64,000 nucleotides of DNA from Alphaproteobacteria bacterium (GTDB lineage: Bacteria; Pseudomonadota; Alphaproteobacteria; Rhizobiales; JAJFHC01), in the NCBI GenBank assembly GCA_021775805.1, contig JAJFHD010000014.1:1-64000 (forward strand), given 5' to 3'. Under the pieces are notes generated by a model. That model worked only from the letters and a program-made list of their open reading frames with translations. It made no database searches and had not been told where the DNA came from. Made by a program: the position numbers and the translations under genes. Positions 1 to 8,160 of the stretch are shown here, in pieces; the stretch's first letter is position 1; each line of letters begins with the position of its first letter.

Positions 1-590
1 TCCAGATCACGCACCACGAGAGCGGACTTGGTCACGATCGCGACCGGATGATTGAAGCGGTCGAGCACCTCCAGTATCTGCCGGGTAATCCGGTAGGTGC
101 GCTCTATGGGCTGGTAAGGATCCGTATTGGTGCCCAAGGCGATGACCTGGGGCCGGTAGGAAGGATCGCTGAGTTCCTGTTCAAGAAGTTCCGCTGCATT
201 GGGCTTGGCAAACAGCCGTGTTTCGAAATCGAGTCCCGGAGACAAGCCCATATAGGCGTGGGTCGGCCGCGCAAAACAATAGACGCAGCCGTGTTCGCAC
301 CCCCGGTAGGCATTGATCGAGCGGTCGAAGCCGATATCGGGCGACGTGTTGCGTGTGATGATCGTCTTTGGCTTTTCCTCCGTGACCGTCGTCCTGGCCC
401 GTCCGGTATCGAGCAGACTTTCCCAACCGTCGTCGAAATCCTCGTAGGCTTGCGGTTCATACCGGCCTGACCGATTGCTGACAGAACCGCGGCCCCGGCG
501 TCTGCGGGGGTCGATCGTCACATTCCGGATTTCACCGCTGGGGTCGAAAAATCCTGCCGCGCTCAACAGCGCATTTGATTGCTGGGTCAT
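1..590 (-). CDS. PA0069-family radical SAM protein (SplB-like), 3' part cut by window edge
   Basis: The visible N-terminal 196 residues carry the radical SAM cluster motif CEHGCVYC at about residues 98-105 (Cys98, 102, 105), preceded by SINAYRG. Later segments such as ALGTNTDPYQPIE and VAIVTKSALVVRDL are typical of the PA0069/COG1533 group related to spore photoproduct lyase. Family members bind a 4Fe-4S cluster and cleave SAM; their substrate is not settled and repair of DNA is only suggested. The ATG at 590 gives MTQQSNALLSAAGFFDPSGE. A GTTC-N7-GTTC LexA box lies 25-39 bases upstream, so SOS control is likely. The stop codon is beyond position 1. Confidence 0.88.
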   Translation of the reverse strand, partial: MTQQSNALLSAAGFFDPSGEIRNVTIDPRRRRGRGSVSNRSGRYEPQAYEDFDDGWESLLDTGRARTTVTEEKPKTIITRNTSPDIGFDRSINAYRGCEHGCVYCFARPTHAYMGLSPGLDFETRLFAKPNAAELLEQELSDPSYRPQVIALGTNTDPYQPIERTYRITRQILEVLDRFNHPVAIVTKSALVVRDL

Positions 591-614
591 GATCTCAAAA
601 TAGAACACGGTTGA

Positions 615-629
615 GAACAAAACAAGAAC
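615..629 (-). promoter_or_regulatory. LexA (SOS) box, alphaproteobacterial type
   Basis: The site reads GAAC, seven bases AAAACAA, GAAC. On the minus strand this is GTTC-N7-GTTC, the direct-repeat LexA operator of Alphaproteobacteria, with an AT-rich spacer. It sits 25 bases before the ATG of the radical SAM gene and 58 bases before the divergent glycosyltransferase. It could serve either gene; the short distance favours the radical SAM gene. Confidence 0.65.
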
Positions 630-652
630 AAATATTATCTCGCAAACTTTTA

Positions 653-680
653 TTGAGGTCCGTCGCAGCTTGAGTATAGT
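653..680 (+). promoter_or_regulatory. Sigma-70-like promoter giving a nearly leaderless transcript
   Basis: TTGAGG at 653-658 and TATAGT at 675-680 are separated by 16 bases. A start site 6-8 bases after the -10 box would fall on or next to the ATG at 687, and there is no Shine-Dalgarno sequence before that ATG. The message for the first glycosyltransferase may therefore be leaderless. Confidence 0.45.
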
Positions 681-686
681 GCGCCG

Positions 687-1376
687 ATGCTCAGTATCGT
701 GATCCCGACATTGAACGCGGCAAACACCCTGCCGGCAACGTTTCAGGCGCTCATCGCCGGCTGCACGGCAGGCCTGGTCAGCGAGGTGATTGTTTCCGAC
801 GGGGGGTCAAGCGACGATACTTTGATGATTGCAGACGCATCCGGTGCGAAAGTCGTGGAGGCGCCGAAGGGACGGGGATCGCAACTGGCAGCCGGCGCCG
901 CAATCGCCAAATCGCCGTGGGTCCTGTTTCTTCATGCCGACACGGTGCTGGAGACCGGGTGGGACATGGACACCGCCCGGTACATGTTGGCCATGGAGCA
1001 GACGGGTGATCCGGATGGTGCGGCCTTTTTCAAGTTTTCCGTAGATCAGCAAGGGTTCAAGGCGCGTGTTCTGGAGGCCATGGTTACTTTTCGATGCAGT
1101 GTTTTCGCGCTGCCGTATGGCGACCAGGGGCTGCTCATTTCGAAACGCCTCTATGACCGGATAGGCGGTTTTTCGGATATGCCTCTGATGGAGGATGTCG
1201 ATATTGTGCGCCGGATCGGGCGCCGGCGTCTCTCAAGGCTGTCCATGAGCGCCCGAACCAGCGCCCAACGCTACCGCCGTGATGGATTCTCGACCCGGAT
1301 CTTGCGAAATTTTGTCTGTCTTTCGCTCTACTTCATGCGGGTGTCGCCGCGCCACATTGCACGCCTTTACGGCTGA
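687..1376 (+). CDS. TIGR04283-type glycosyltransferase (family 2 fold)
   Basis: This 229-residue protein has a GT-A nucleotide-sugar-binding fold: IVIPTLNAANTL at residues 4-15, SDGGSSDDT at 37-45, KGRGSQLAAGA at 61-71 and the metal-binding HADT at 83-86. This matches the TIGR04283 family, often labelled arsenosugar biosynthesis glycosyltransferase because some members sit beside arsS. No arsS or arsM gene is visible here, so the arsenic role is not supported by context. The next gene, 6 bases downstream, is the usual partner TIGR04282. A cytoplasmic or membrane-peripheral glycosyl transfer is likely; the acceptor is unknown. Confidence 0.82.
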   Translation: MLSIVIPTLNAANTLPATFQALIAGCTAGLVSEVIVSDGGSSDDTLMIADASGAKVVEAPKGRGSQLAAGAAIAKSPWVLFLHADTVLETGWDMDTARYMLAMEQTGDPDGAAFFKFSVDQQGFKARVLEAMVTFRCSVFALPYGDQGLLISKRLYDRIGGFSDMPLMEDVDIVRRIGRRRLSRLSMSARTSAQRYRRDGFSTRILRNFVCLSLYFMRVSPRHIARLYG

Positions 1377-1382
1377 CAGGGG

Positions 1383-1973
1383 ATGTTGGCCCGGTATCTC
1401 GTAGTCATGGTCAAGGAGCCCAAAGCTGGCGCCGTGAAAACAAGACTGGGTGCCAGGGTCGGCGCCGCCACGGCTGCCGCATTCTATCGGCAGATGACTT
1501 CGGCGACGCTCCGGGCGGTGGCCCGCGACCCGCGCTGGACCACAGTGCTGGCGGTATCACCGGACAATGCGATGAAGGCATCCGTCTGGCCCCCGGATCT
1601 GCCCACCGTCGCTCAGGGACAAGGCAGCCTTGGCGACAGATTTGACCGGATCATGCGAACCATGCCGCCCGGCCCGGTGATTATTATCGGCACCGACATT
1701 CCCGACATCCGCGCCGACGATATCGCTGATGCGTTTGGGCAGCTGGGGTCTGAAGATGCGGTGTTCGGGCCGTCCCCGGACGGCGGCTACTGGCTTGTCG
1801 GGCTAAGGCGCCGCCCGGCTGTCTTGCGGATCTTCGGTAATGTCAGATGGTCGAGCCAGTGGACGTTGCAGGACACCCTGGCAAACCTGACCGGGCACTG
1901 TACCGGCTATGTCGTCGAGCGTGACGACATCGACACCGTCGAGGATCTCTGCCGTTACCGTCGCGGCACGTGA
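1383..1973 (+). CDS. TIGR04282 / DUF2064 glycosyltransferase-like protein
   Basis: The 196-residue protein begins with a nucleotidyltransferase-like loop (KEPKAGAVKTRLG, residues 11-23), has IGTDIPDI near residue 100 and FGPSPDGGYWLVGL near residue 130. These are hallmarks of DUF2064 (TIGR04282), a GT-A-fold family related to CofC and MobA. It follows the TIGR04283 gene by 6 bases and the two are almost certainly co-transcribed. The database name refers to arsenosugars, but the pair also occurs without arsenic genes, so the real product is open. The gene ends 18 bases before the convergent moaB. Confidence 0.82.
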   Translation: MLARYLVVMVKEPKAGAVKTRLGARVGAATAAAFYRQMTSATLRAVARDPRWTTVLAVSPDNAMKASVWPPDLPTVAQGQGSLGDRFDRIMRTMPPGPVIIIGTDIPDIRADDIADAFGQLGSEDAVFGPSPDGGYWLVGLRRRPAVLRIFGNVRWSSQWTLQDTLANLTGHCTGYVVERDDIDTVEDLCRYRRGT

Positions 1974-1991
1974 TGCAATCCCGAAACAGGT

Positions 1992-2540
1992 TCAGGACTT
2001 CGTCCGTTTCAGATGCTCGTCGAGCCGGGGCATGATTTCGATGAAATTGCACGGCATGGAGCGGTAGTCCAGCTGGCTCTTGAGGATGCCGTCCCAGCCA
2101 TCCTTGCACGCGCCAGGTGATCCGGGCAGGCAAAAAATGTAGGTACCCCCGGCAACGCCGGCTACCGCCCGCGATTGCACGGTTGAAACGCCGATTTTCT
2201 CAAAGCTGATGCGATGAAAGATCGCTGAGAATCCGTCGATCTCCTTGTCGAACAAGGCCGACATGGCCTCTGGCGTCACGTCACGGCCGGTGAGACCGGT
2301 GCCGCCGGTGGTGATGATGGCATCCACATCCGTGTCGTCAATCCAGCTTCTGGCCTTTGCCTGTATCGCCGGGATGTCGTCGGACACGATCGCCCGGTCG
2401 GCCAGGACATGTCCGGCCGCCTCAAGCCGGTCCACGATGATGCTGCCGGACTTGTCATCGTCCAGGGTCCGGGTATCCGAGACCGTCATGACACAGATCT
2501 TGATGGCGATGAACGGTCTGGTTTCGTCGAGTCTCGACAT
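1992..2540 (-). CDS. moaB: Molybdenum cofactor biosynthesis protein MoaB
   Basis: This 182-residue protein of the MoaB/Mog family adenylylates molybdopterin before molybdenum insertion. It has VMTVSDTR at residues 17-24 and the MPT-binding signature TTGGTGLTGRDVT at 77-89. The C-terminal part contains the FCLPGSPGA loop. The ATG at 2540 is preceded by GGGAG with about 7 bases of spacing; a longer frame upstream would overlap the uracil-DNA glycosylase gene and is rejected. It lies 16 bases downstream of that gene and is probably co-transcribed with it. Confidence 0.93.
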   Translation of the reverse strand: MSRLDETRPFIAIKICVMTVSDTRTLDDDKSGSIIVDRLEAAGHVLADRAIVSDDIPAIQAKARSWIDDTDVDAIITTGGTGLTGRDVTPEAMSALFDKEIDGFSAIFHRISFEKIGVSTVQSRAVAGVAGGTYIFCLPGSPGACKDGWDGILKSQLDYRSMPCNFIEIMPRLDEHLKRTKS

Positions 2541-2556
2541 GGTTGCTCCCAATTGA

Positions 2557-3423
2557 TCAGGTTTCGGTGCCTGGCACGCGTTCCTCAAGGGCCTGCTGGA
2601 CTTCCAGAAAATCACGCCATGCAAGTTTCTTCTGAGCCGGTTGTCGCAACAGATAGGCCGGATGCAGGGTCGCCATGGCGCGGTACTGACCGCCATTGGC
2701 GGGATAGGTTCGCCATGTGCCGCGCAGGCGCATGATGCCGGTGCTGGTTTCCAGCATCTCCTTGGCGGCCACCCCGCCCAGGAAGACGATGACCTGTGGG
2801 TCAACAAGAGCAATCTGGCGCTCGACAAAGGCCCGGCAGATGGCGGTCTCAGCCGGGGTCGGTGTCCGGTTGCCGGGAGGGCGCCAGGGAATCACATTGG
2901 TAACATAGGTGTTGGTCCGGTCCCGGCCGATTGCCGCCAGCATGCGATCGAGCAATTGCCCGCTACGGCCGACAAACGGGACGCCCTGGAGATCCTCGTC
3001 GCGGCCCGGCGCTTCGCCGATCAGCATCACCGGCGCATCAGGACTGCCGTCCGCAAACACCAGGTTTTTTGCCGTTCGCTTCAGGCCGCAGCCTTCAAAG
3101 TTCGCCAGGGCAATTTTCAACTCATCCAGTGTGTTGCACCCCTGGGCCACGGTACGGGCATCCTGGACCACATCTTCCGCACGCGCGGGTTTTGGGCTCG
3201 GGTCCGGGCGTGCCTGGCCCGGCGTCTCATCCCGTTGCAAGAGAGACGGACGGCCTTTGGCGGCCGTCACGGCCGCTGCCGGGGCTTGCCTGGTCTGCTG
3301 TTGACGTTCGCTCTCCGTGAACCAGTCGGTCGCCTGATCGCCGATCGCCTCATCCACGCCCATCTCGACATACCATTGCAAAATGGCTGTGGGGTCGGTT
3401 GATGTGTGATCGCGCTGGGGCAT
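2557..3423 (-). CDS. Family-4 type uracil-DNA glycosylase
   Basis: The 288-residue protein removes uracil from DNA. Motif 1 GEAPGRDED is at residues 137-144, followed by GVPFVGRSGQLLD (147-159) and NVIPWRPPGNRTPTP (176-190); the C-terminal motif HPAYLLR is at 254-260. Cys96, Cys112 and Cys196 are candidates for the iron-sulfur cluster typical of the family. Residues 1-90 are a variable, Pro/Ala-rich N-terminal tail. The ATG at 3423 was chosen over an upstream TTG at 3471, because a -10-like TATAGT at 3483-3478 would place the transcript start near 3470. The gene is followed by moaB. Confidence 0.9.
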   Translation of the reverse strand: MPQRDHTSTDPTAILQWYVEMGVDEAIGDQATDWFTESERQQQTRQAPAAAVTAAKGRPSLLQRDETPGQARPDPSPKPARAEDVVQDARTVAQGCNTLDELKIALANFEGCGLKRTAKNLVFADGSPDAPVMLIGEAPGRDEDLQGVPFVGRSGQLLDRMLAAIGRDRTNTYVTNVIPWRPPGNRTPTPAETAICRAFVERQIALVDPQVIVFLGGVAAKEMLETSTGIMRLRGTWRTYPANGGQYRAMATLHPAYLLRQPAQKKLAWRDFLEVQQALEERVPGTET

Positions 3424-3477
3424 GATTTCGGCCGGTGAAAGGGGAACGCTTACAGGACAGACACTGTGCAATTACAC

Positions 3478-3505
3478 ACTATAGCAGCGATTCCGTTTGC
3501 CTGAA
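3478..3505 (-). promoter_or_regulatory. Putative promoter of the UDG-moaB operon
   Basis: Reading the minus strand, TTCAGG (3505-3500) and TATAGT (3483-3478) are separated by 16 bases. The -10 box is good and the -35 box is weak. Transcription would start near 3470 and give a leader of about 47 bases to the ATG at 3423. Confidence 0.35.
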
Positions 3506-3603
3506 TGTCGTAATTGGGGTTGCACATCATTAAAGAGGCGGACTAATACCAGTTAGAATTTGCCGGGGCGCGTGCCCTGGACGCACGGTTGATGGAGGGT
3601 CAG

Positions 3604-5283
3604 GTGAGCGACAATCAGGAACAGACGCCGGAACGCGAGTCAATGGAATACGATGTCGTCATTGTCGGCGGCGGACCAGCGGGACTTTCCGCAGCAATCA
3701 GGCTGCGGCAACTTGCGATGGAAAACGATTTCGAGTTGACGGTCACCGTTCTCGAAAAGGGCTCCGAGGTCGGCGCTCACATTCTATCAGGTGCGGTCAT
3801 CGACCCTGTTGCCCTGAACCGTCTGATCCCCGACTGGAAGGCGCAAGGCGCACCGCTCGACACACCTGTGACACAGGATCATTTTCTGGTCCTGGGGCCT
3901 GCCGGTCATGTGCGTTTGCCGAATTTCGCCATGCCGCCGCTGTTGAACAACCATGGAAACTATATTGTCAGCCTTGGCAATGTGTGTCGCTGGCTTGCTG
4001 AACGTGCTGAGGAACTCGGTGTGGAGATCTATCCCGGATTTGCAGCGTCGGAAATCGTCTACAATGACGACGGCAGCGTCAAGGGCGTGGCCACCGGTGA
4101 CATGGGCATTGGCCGCGACGGCAATCCCAAGGACAGCCATACCCCGGGGATCGAACTGCATGGCAAATACACATTCATTGCGGAAGGCGTGCGTGGATCA
4201 TTGGCGAAACAGTTGATCGCCAGGTTCAACCTTGATGAGGATTGCGAGCCTCAGAAATTTGGCATCGGCCTGAAGGAACTCTGGGAAATCGACCCGGCCA
4301 AACACCGCAAAGGCCTGGTCCAGCATAGTTTTGGCTGGCCGCTGGGGTTCAAGACCGGAGGCGGTTCCTTCCTTTATCATTTCGACGAGAATCTCGTGTC
4401 AGTCGGATTTGTTGTCCACCTGAACTATTCCAATCCCTACCTGTCGCCTTTTGACGAGTTCCAGCGTTTCAAGACGCATCCCTCGATCTGCGAAACCTTC
4501 GAGGGCGGCAAGCGCATCGCCTACGGTGCACGCGCCATCACCGAAGGCGGATTTCAGTCGGTTCCGAAACTGTCGTTCCCGGGCGGTGCCCTGATCGGGT
4601 GCTCGGCAGGGTTTGTCAATGTGCCGCGCATCAAGGGCAGCCACAACGCGATGGCCACCGGCATGATGGCGGCCGAAGCCGCTTTCGAGGCCATTCGGGC
4701 TGGGCGCTACAACGACGAATTGAGCACATACCAGGACGCCTATGAGGTCAGTGACGTGGCCAAGGACCTCAAGCGCGTGCGCAACGTGAAACCGCTCTGG
4801 AGCAAACTTGGCACCGTCGGTGGCGTGGCGCTCGGCGGCATCGACATGTGGATGAACAACCTGGGGATTGGCCTTCCCTTCACACTCAAGCATGGCAAAC
4901 CGGACCACGCCTGCCTCAAGCCCGCATCCCAGTGCAAACCGATCGATTATCCCAAGCCGGATGGCAAGGTTTCGTTCGACAAGCTGTCGTCGGTTTTCGT
5001 TTCGGCGACCAATCACGAGGAAGACCAACCGATTCACCTGCAGCTGACCGACCCGGACGCCCCGATCAGGGATAACCTTCCGCAATACGCCGAACCGGCG
5101 CAGAGATACTGCCCTGCCGGTGTCTACGAAGTCGTGACCGAGGATGACGGGTCGAATCCCACGTTTCAGATCAACGCCCAGAACTGCGTTCATTGCAAGA
5201 CGTGCGACATCAAGGACCCGGCTCAGAACATTACCTGGACCGTTCCGGAAGGCGCCGGCGGGCCAAACTACCCGAACATGTGA
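3604..5283 (+). CDS. Electron transfer flavoprotein-ubiquinone oxidoreductase
   Basis: This enzyme passes electrons from reduced ETF (fed by acyl-CoA and dimethylglycine-type dehydrogenases) to ubiquinone at the inner membrane. The 559-residue protein has the FAD-binding VIVGGGPAGLSAA around residues 19-31, the long GHILSGAVIDP-like region and a C-terminal ferredoxin-like 4Fe-4S site with Cys503, Cys528, Cys531 and Cys534 (CVHCKTC). Length fits the family. The start is uncertain: TTG 3589, ATG 3592 and GTG 3604 are in frame, and GGAGG at 3594-3598 with a 5-base spacer favours GTG 3604. Acyl-CoA dehydrogenase and a dimethylglycine-dehydrogenase-like enzyme, potential electron sources, are elsewhere in this window. 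Confidence 0.95.
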   Translation: MSDNQEQTPERESMEYDVVIVGGGPAGLSAAIRLRQLAMENDFELTVTVLEKGSEVGAHILSGAVIDPVALNRLIPDWKAQGAPLDTPVTQDHFLVLGPAGHVRLPNFAMPPLLNNHGNYIVSLGNVCRWLAERAEELGVEIYPGFAASEIVYNDDGSVKGVATGDMGIGRDGNPKDSHTPGIELHGKYTFIAEGVRGSLAKQLIARFNLDEDCEPQKFGIGLKELWEIDPAKHRKGLVQHSFGWPLGFKTGGGSFLYHFDENLVSVGFVVHLNYSNPYLSPFDEFQRFKTHPSICETFEGGKRIAYGARAITEGGFQSVPKLSFPGGALIGCSAGFVNVPRIKGSHNAMATGMMAAEAAFEAIRAGRYNDELSTYQDAYEVSDVAKDLKRVRNVKPLWSKLGTVGGVALGGIDMWMNNLGIGLPFTLKHGKPDHACLKPASQCKPIDYPKPDGKVSFDKLSSVFVSATNHEEDQPIHLQLTDPDAPIRDNLPQYAEPAQRYCPAGVYEVVTEDDGSNPTFQINAQNCVHCKTCDIKDPAQNITWTVPEGAGGPNYPNM

Positions 5284-5307
5284 TCGCGAAATGATGCCGG
5301 TATCCGC

Positions 5308-5335
5308 TTAACGGTGGCCGAATCCGTGGTATAGT
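5308..5335 (+). promoter_or_regulatory. Putative sigma-70-like promoter for the TPR gene
   Basis: TTAACG (5308-5313) and TATAGT (5330-5335) are spaced by 16 bases in the gap between etfQO and the TPR gene. The transcript would start near 5342 and carry a 60-base leader before the ATG at 5405. Confidence 0.4.
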
Positions 5336-5404
5336 CCGTCTAAACATTCTGTGCGACGGTACCATGAAGGCCGTCGGCATCGACTCTTTCACAGGGAATT
5401 TCGC

Positions 5405-7183
5405 ATGGTCGCACTTCCAGCGGTACGCGCCAGACTAGCCGCAACAGCCCGGTCGGGCGCGCTGGTTCTGCTCTTGGGCACCGGCGTTTCGGCAATGCTG
5501 GCCGCGCCTCCGGCCGCTGCCGGCCAGGCAGGCGTGCCGGGCCAGTCCTTCGCGCTGTCGCTTTCGGGAAACTATCTGGCTGGCCGCTTTGCCGGCCGCC
5601 AGCGCGAGACCGAAGCCGCAGCGGCCTATTATGCAAAAGCGTTGGGTGAAGATCCCGACAACGCCTTTATCCTTGAGCGTTCTTTTTTGCTTGAAGTAAG
5701 TTCGGGGCATATCGAGCAAGCCGCGAGACTGGCAGAAAAGCTGATCAAGCATGACAGAGGCCACCGGATCGGGCATCTGGTCCTTGGCCTCCGGCATTTT
5801 CAGTTCGGGCGTTACAAGAGGGCCCGGGAGAACTTTGATTCCGCCTTTCACGGATCGATTGGCCAGCTAACCTCGTCGCTCTTGTCGGCCTGGGCCTTTC
5901 AGGCCGAGTCGCGGACCGACGAGGCTGTGGCAAGCCTCAAAGCGATAGAAAACACCGATACGTTCGGCATCTTTGGCCCTTATCATCTGGCGCTCATCAA
6001 TGACCATGGCGGACGCCCGACGGAAGCGGCAAAACAATATGCCCGTGCCTATGAGGCGTCTGCTTCGTCCCTGCGTGTCGTGCAGGCTTACGGCTCCTTT
6101 CTGGAACGCAGCGGGCGCACTGACAAGGCTGTGGAGGTCTATGAAACATTTTTGAAGTCCTCGCCGGAACAGGCTCTTCTGATCAGCGCGCTGCGACGGA
6201 TCAAGTCCGGCGGCAAGGCCCTGCCGCTTGTACGCACCGCCGGTGCCGGCGCGGCCGAGGCCTTGTTCGGTATTGCCAGCGCGCTGACCGAAGAATCGAG
6301 CATAGATATCGCCTTGATCTATGTTCAGCTGACACTCTACGCCAATTCCAACCTGACGATCGCCCGTTCGCTGCTCGGCGACATCTATGCTGACACCAAG
6401 CGGCGGGAAAAGGCCATCGAGTCCTACGAGATGGTGCCTCCGGACTCGCCATTGCGCCGCAACGCCGACATTCACATCGCCGACAACCTTGACAAGCTTG
6501 ATCGGGTGGATGAGGCCCGCGAAAAACTGAAGGCCCTGATTGCCCTGTATCCTGAAGACCGGCTGCCGCTGATGGTCATGGGAAACCTGCTGCGCAACCG
6601 GGAAAAGTTTGCAGAAGCTTCTGAGTACTACGGCAAGGCGATTTCCCTGATCCCCGAGGTCAAACAGAACCACTGGCGGGTGTTTTATTCCCGCGGCATC
6701 ACCTACGAACGCTCCAAGCAATGGCCGAAGGCAGAGGCCGATTTCCTGAAGGCCATTGAGCTGTTTCCCGACCAGCCGCTGGTTCTCAACTACCTGGGCT
6801 ATTCCTGGGTCGAGCAGGGGCTCAATCTCCAGCGTGCCATGAAAATGATCCGCAAGGCCGTCGAGTTGCGCGCCAATGACGGCTACATCGTCGATAGCCT
6901 CGGCTGGGCGCACTACAAGCTGCGGGAATTTGACGACGCCGTGCGTTATCTCGAACAGGCGGTTGAGTTGCGGCCGGACGACCCGACCATCAACGATCAT
7001 CTGGGGGACGCTTTGTGGCGCGTTGGCCGAAAGCTCGAAGCCAGGTTCCAGTGGGGGCACGCCAAGAACCTCAAGCCCGAACCGGAAGCCTTGAAGAAGA
7101 TCGAGCAGAAACTGAAAGACGGTCTGCCGCCTGAGGAAGCCGAAAAAGCGACGTCATCTTCGTCGTCGCAAGACAAATCCTGA
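5405..7183 (+). CDS. Exported tetratricopeptide-repeat protein
   Basis: The 592-residue protein has an N-terminal signal-like segment (Arg-containing start, then LVLLLGTGVSAMLAAPPAAA, residues about 19-38) and then many TPR helices. Clear repeat units are seen in AAAYYAKALGEDPDN, ASEYYGKAISLIPE, AEADFLKAIELFPDQ and AVRYLEQAVELRPDD. It is probably periplasmic or membrane-anchored and acts as a protein-interaction scaffold; the partner is unknown. ATG 5405 follows an AGGGA ribosome site; the frame is open upstream to a GTG at 5351, but that would bury the signal peptide. Its position just before ispE is a common alphaproteobacterial arrangement. Confidence 0.88.
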   Translation: MVALPAVRARLAATARSGALVLLLGTGVSAMLAAPPAAAGQAGVPGQSFALSLSGNYLAGRFAGRQRETEAAAAYYAKALGEDPDNAFILERSFLLEVSSGHIEQAARLAEKLIKHDRGHRIGHLVLGLRHFQFGRYKRARENFDSAFHGSIGQLTSSLLSAWAFQAESRTDEAVASLKAIENTDTFGIFGPYHLALINDHGGRPTEAAKQYARAYEASASSLRVVQAYGSFLERSGRTDKAVEVYETFLKSSPEQALLISALRRIKSGGKALPLVRTAGAGAAEALFGIASALTEESSIDIALIYVQLTLYANSNLTIARSLLGDIYADTKRREKAIESYEMVPPDSPLRRNADIHIADNLDKLDRVDEAREKLKALIALYPEDRLPLMVMGNLLRNREKFAEASEYYGKAISLIPEVKQNHWRVFYSRGITYERSKQWPKAEADFLKAIELFPDQPLVLNYLGYSWVEQGLNLQRAMKMIRKAVELRANDGYIVDSLGWAHYKLREFDDAVRYLEQAVELRPDDPTINDHLGDALWRVGRKLEARFQWGHAKNLKPEPEALKKIEQKLKDGLPPEEAEKATSSSSSQDKS

Positions 7184-7271
7184 GGGCCGGTCTCCTGACA
7201 GGGAACTGACGGCCCCCTAGCGGATTTGATTTGGACGTATATTTTTGTATGGCCGGCTGTAGGGGGCACGC

Positions 7272-8150
7272 ATGGCGGCGATCGTTGAGCAGGCACCAGC
7301 CAAGATAAATCTCACGCTTCACGTGCTGGGCCGACGCGAAGACGGCTACCACACGTTGGAAAGCCTGGTGGCGTTTGGCGATGTTGCTGACACCCTGACA
7401 TTCGACAAGGCGCCGGAGTTCAGCCTGAGCTCCAGCGGGCCGTTTGCCGACGCAGTCCCTGCGGGAGACGACAACATCGTCCTCATGGCGGCACGCGCCC
7501 TGACCCATGGCGTCAAGACGCTGCCCCCGGGCGCCGCCATCTCGTTGGACAAGGTCCTGCCTGTGGCCGCAGGTATCGGCGGCGGGTCGGCAGACGCCGC
7601 CGCCTGTCTGCGCGGCCTTCTGAGCCTGCACGAAACCAGTGTCGGCGACACCGTCATGCACCAGGTGGCGGCCGGCATCGGTGCGGACGTGAATGTCTGC
7701 CTTAGGTCCAAGGTCGCCCTGATGACGGGCGTTGGCCATGTGGTCGAACCCGAACCGGAACTGCCTCTGGTGCCGGCCGTTCTCGTCAATCCGGGAGTTT
7801 CCGTTGCCACAGCCGCGGTGTTTGCTGCATTGGGGCTGGCGCCGGACCAGGCCAATGCCGTCGAAACGCCGCCACCTCCCAGGGCCCGATTCAAGACAGT
7901 CGGCGATCTCGTGCGTTATCTGCTCGGCACCCGCAACGATCTGGAAGCCCCTGCCAGTGCCATGGTCCCGGAGATCGGTGACGTCCAGAATGTCCTGTTT
8001 GCCTGCGACGGCTGCATGCTGTCACGCATGTCCGGCAGTGGCGCCACCTGTTTCGGAATATTCGAAACGCAGGAGGAAGCCGAAGACGCAGCCCGCCAGA
8101 TCCAGAGCGAATTTCCCGGCTGGTGGGTGGTGGCGACGATTTTGCATTGA
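7272..8150 (+). CDS. ispE: 4-diphosphocytidyl-2-C-methyl-D-erythritol kinase
   Basis: IspE phosphorylates CDP-methylerythritol in the MEP isoprenoid pathway, whose first enzyme, Dxs, is also encoded in this window. The 292-residue GHMP kinase has APAKINLTLHVLGRREDGYH at residues 8-27 and the ATP-binding glycine loop AAGIGGGSADAAA around residues 97-109. The C-terminal MSGSGATCFGIF matches GHMP motif 3. The ATG at 7272 follows AGGGGG with a 5-base spacer. The gap of 88 bases after the TPR gene contains an imperfect GGGCCG/CGGCCC pairing. Confidence 0.95.
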   Translation: MAAIVEQAPAKINLTLHVLGRREDGYHTLESLVAFGDVADTLTFDKAPEFSLSSSGPFADAVPAGDDNIVLMAARALTHGVKTLPPGAAISLDKVLPVAAGIGGGSADAAACLRGLLSLHETSVGDTVMHQVAAGIGADVNVCLRSKVALMTGVGHVVEPEPELPLVPAVLVNPGVSVATAAVFAALGLAPDQANAVETPPPPRARFKTVGDLVRYLLGTRNDLEAPASAMVPEIGDVQNVLFACDGCMLSRMSGSGATCFGIFETQEEAEDAARQIQSEFPGWWVVATILH

Positions 8151-8160
8151 AATCTGGTCG

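Noticed and set aside
5867..7060. 397-codon open frame opposite the TPR gene
   Set aside because: Antisense shadow; the plus-strand frame has clear TPR repeats.
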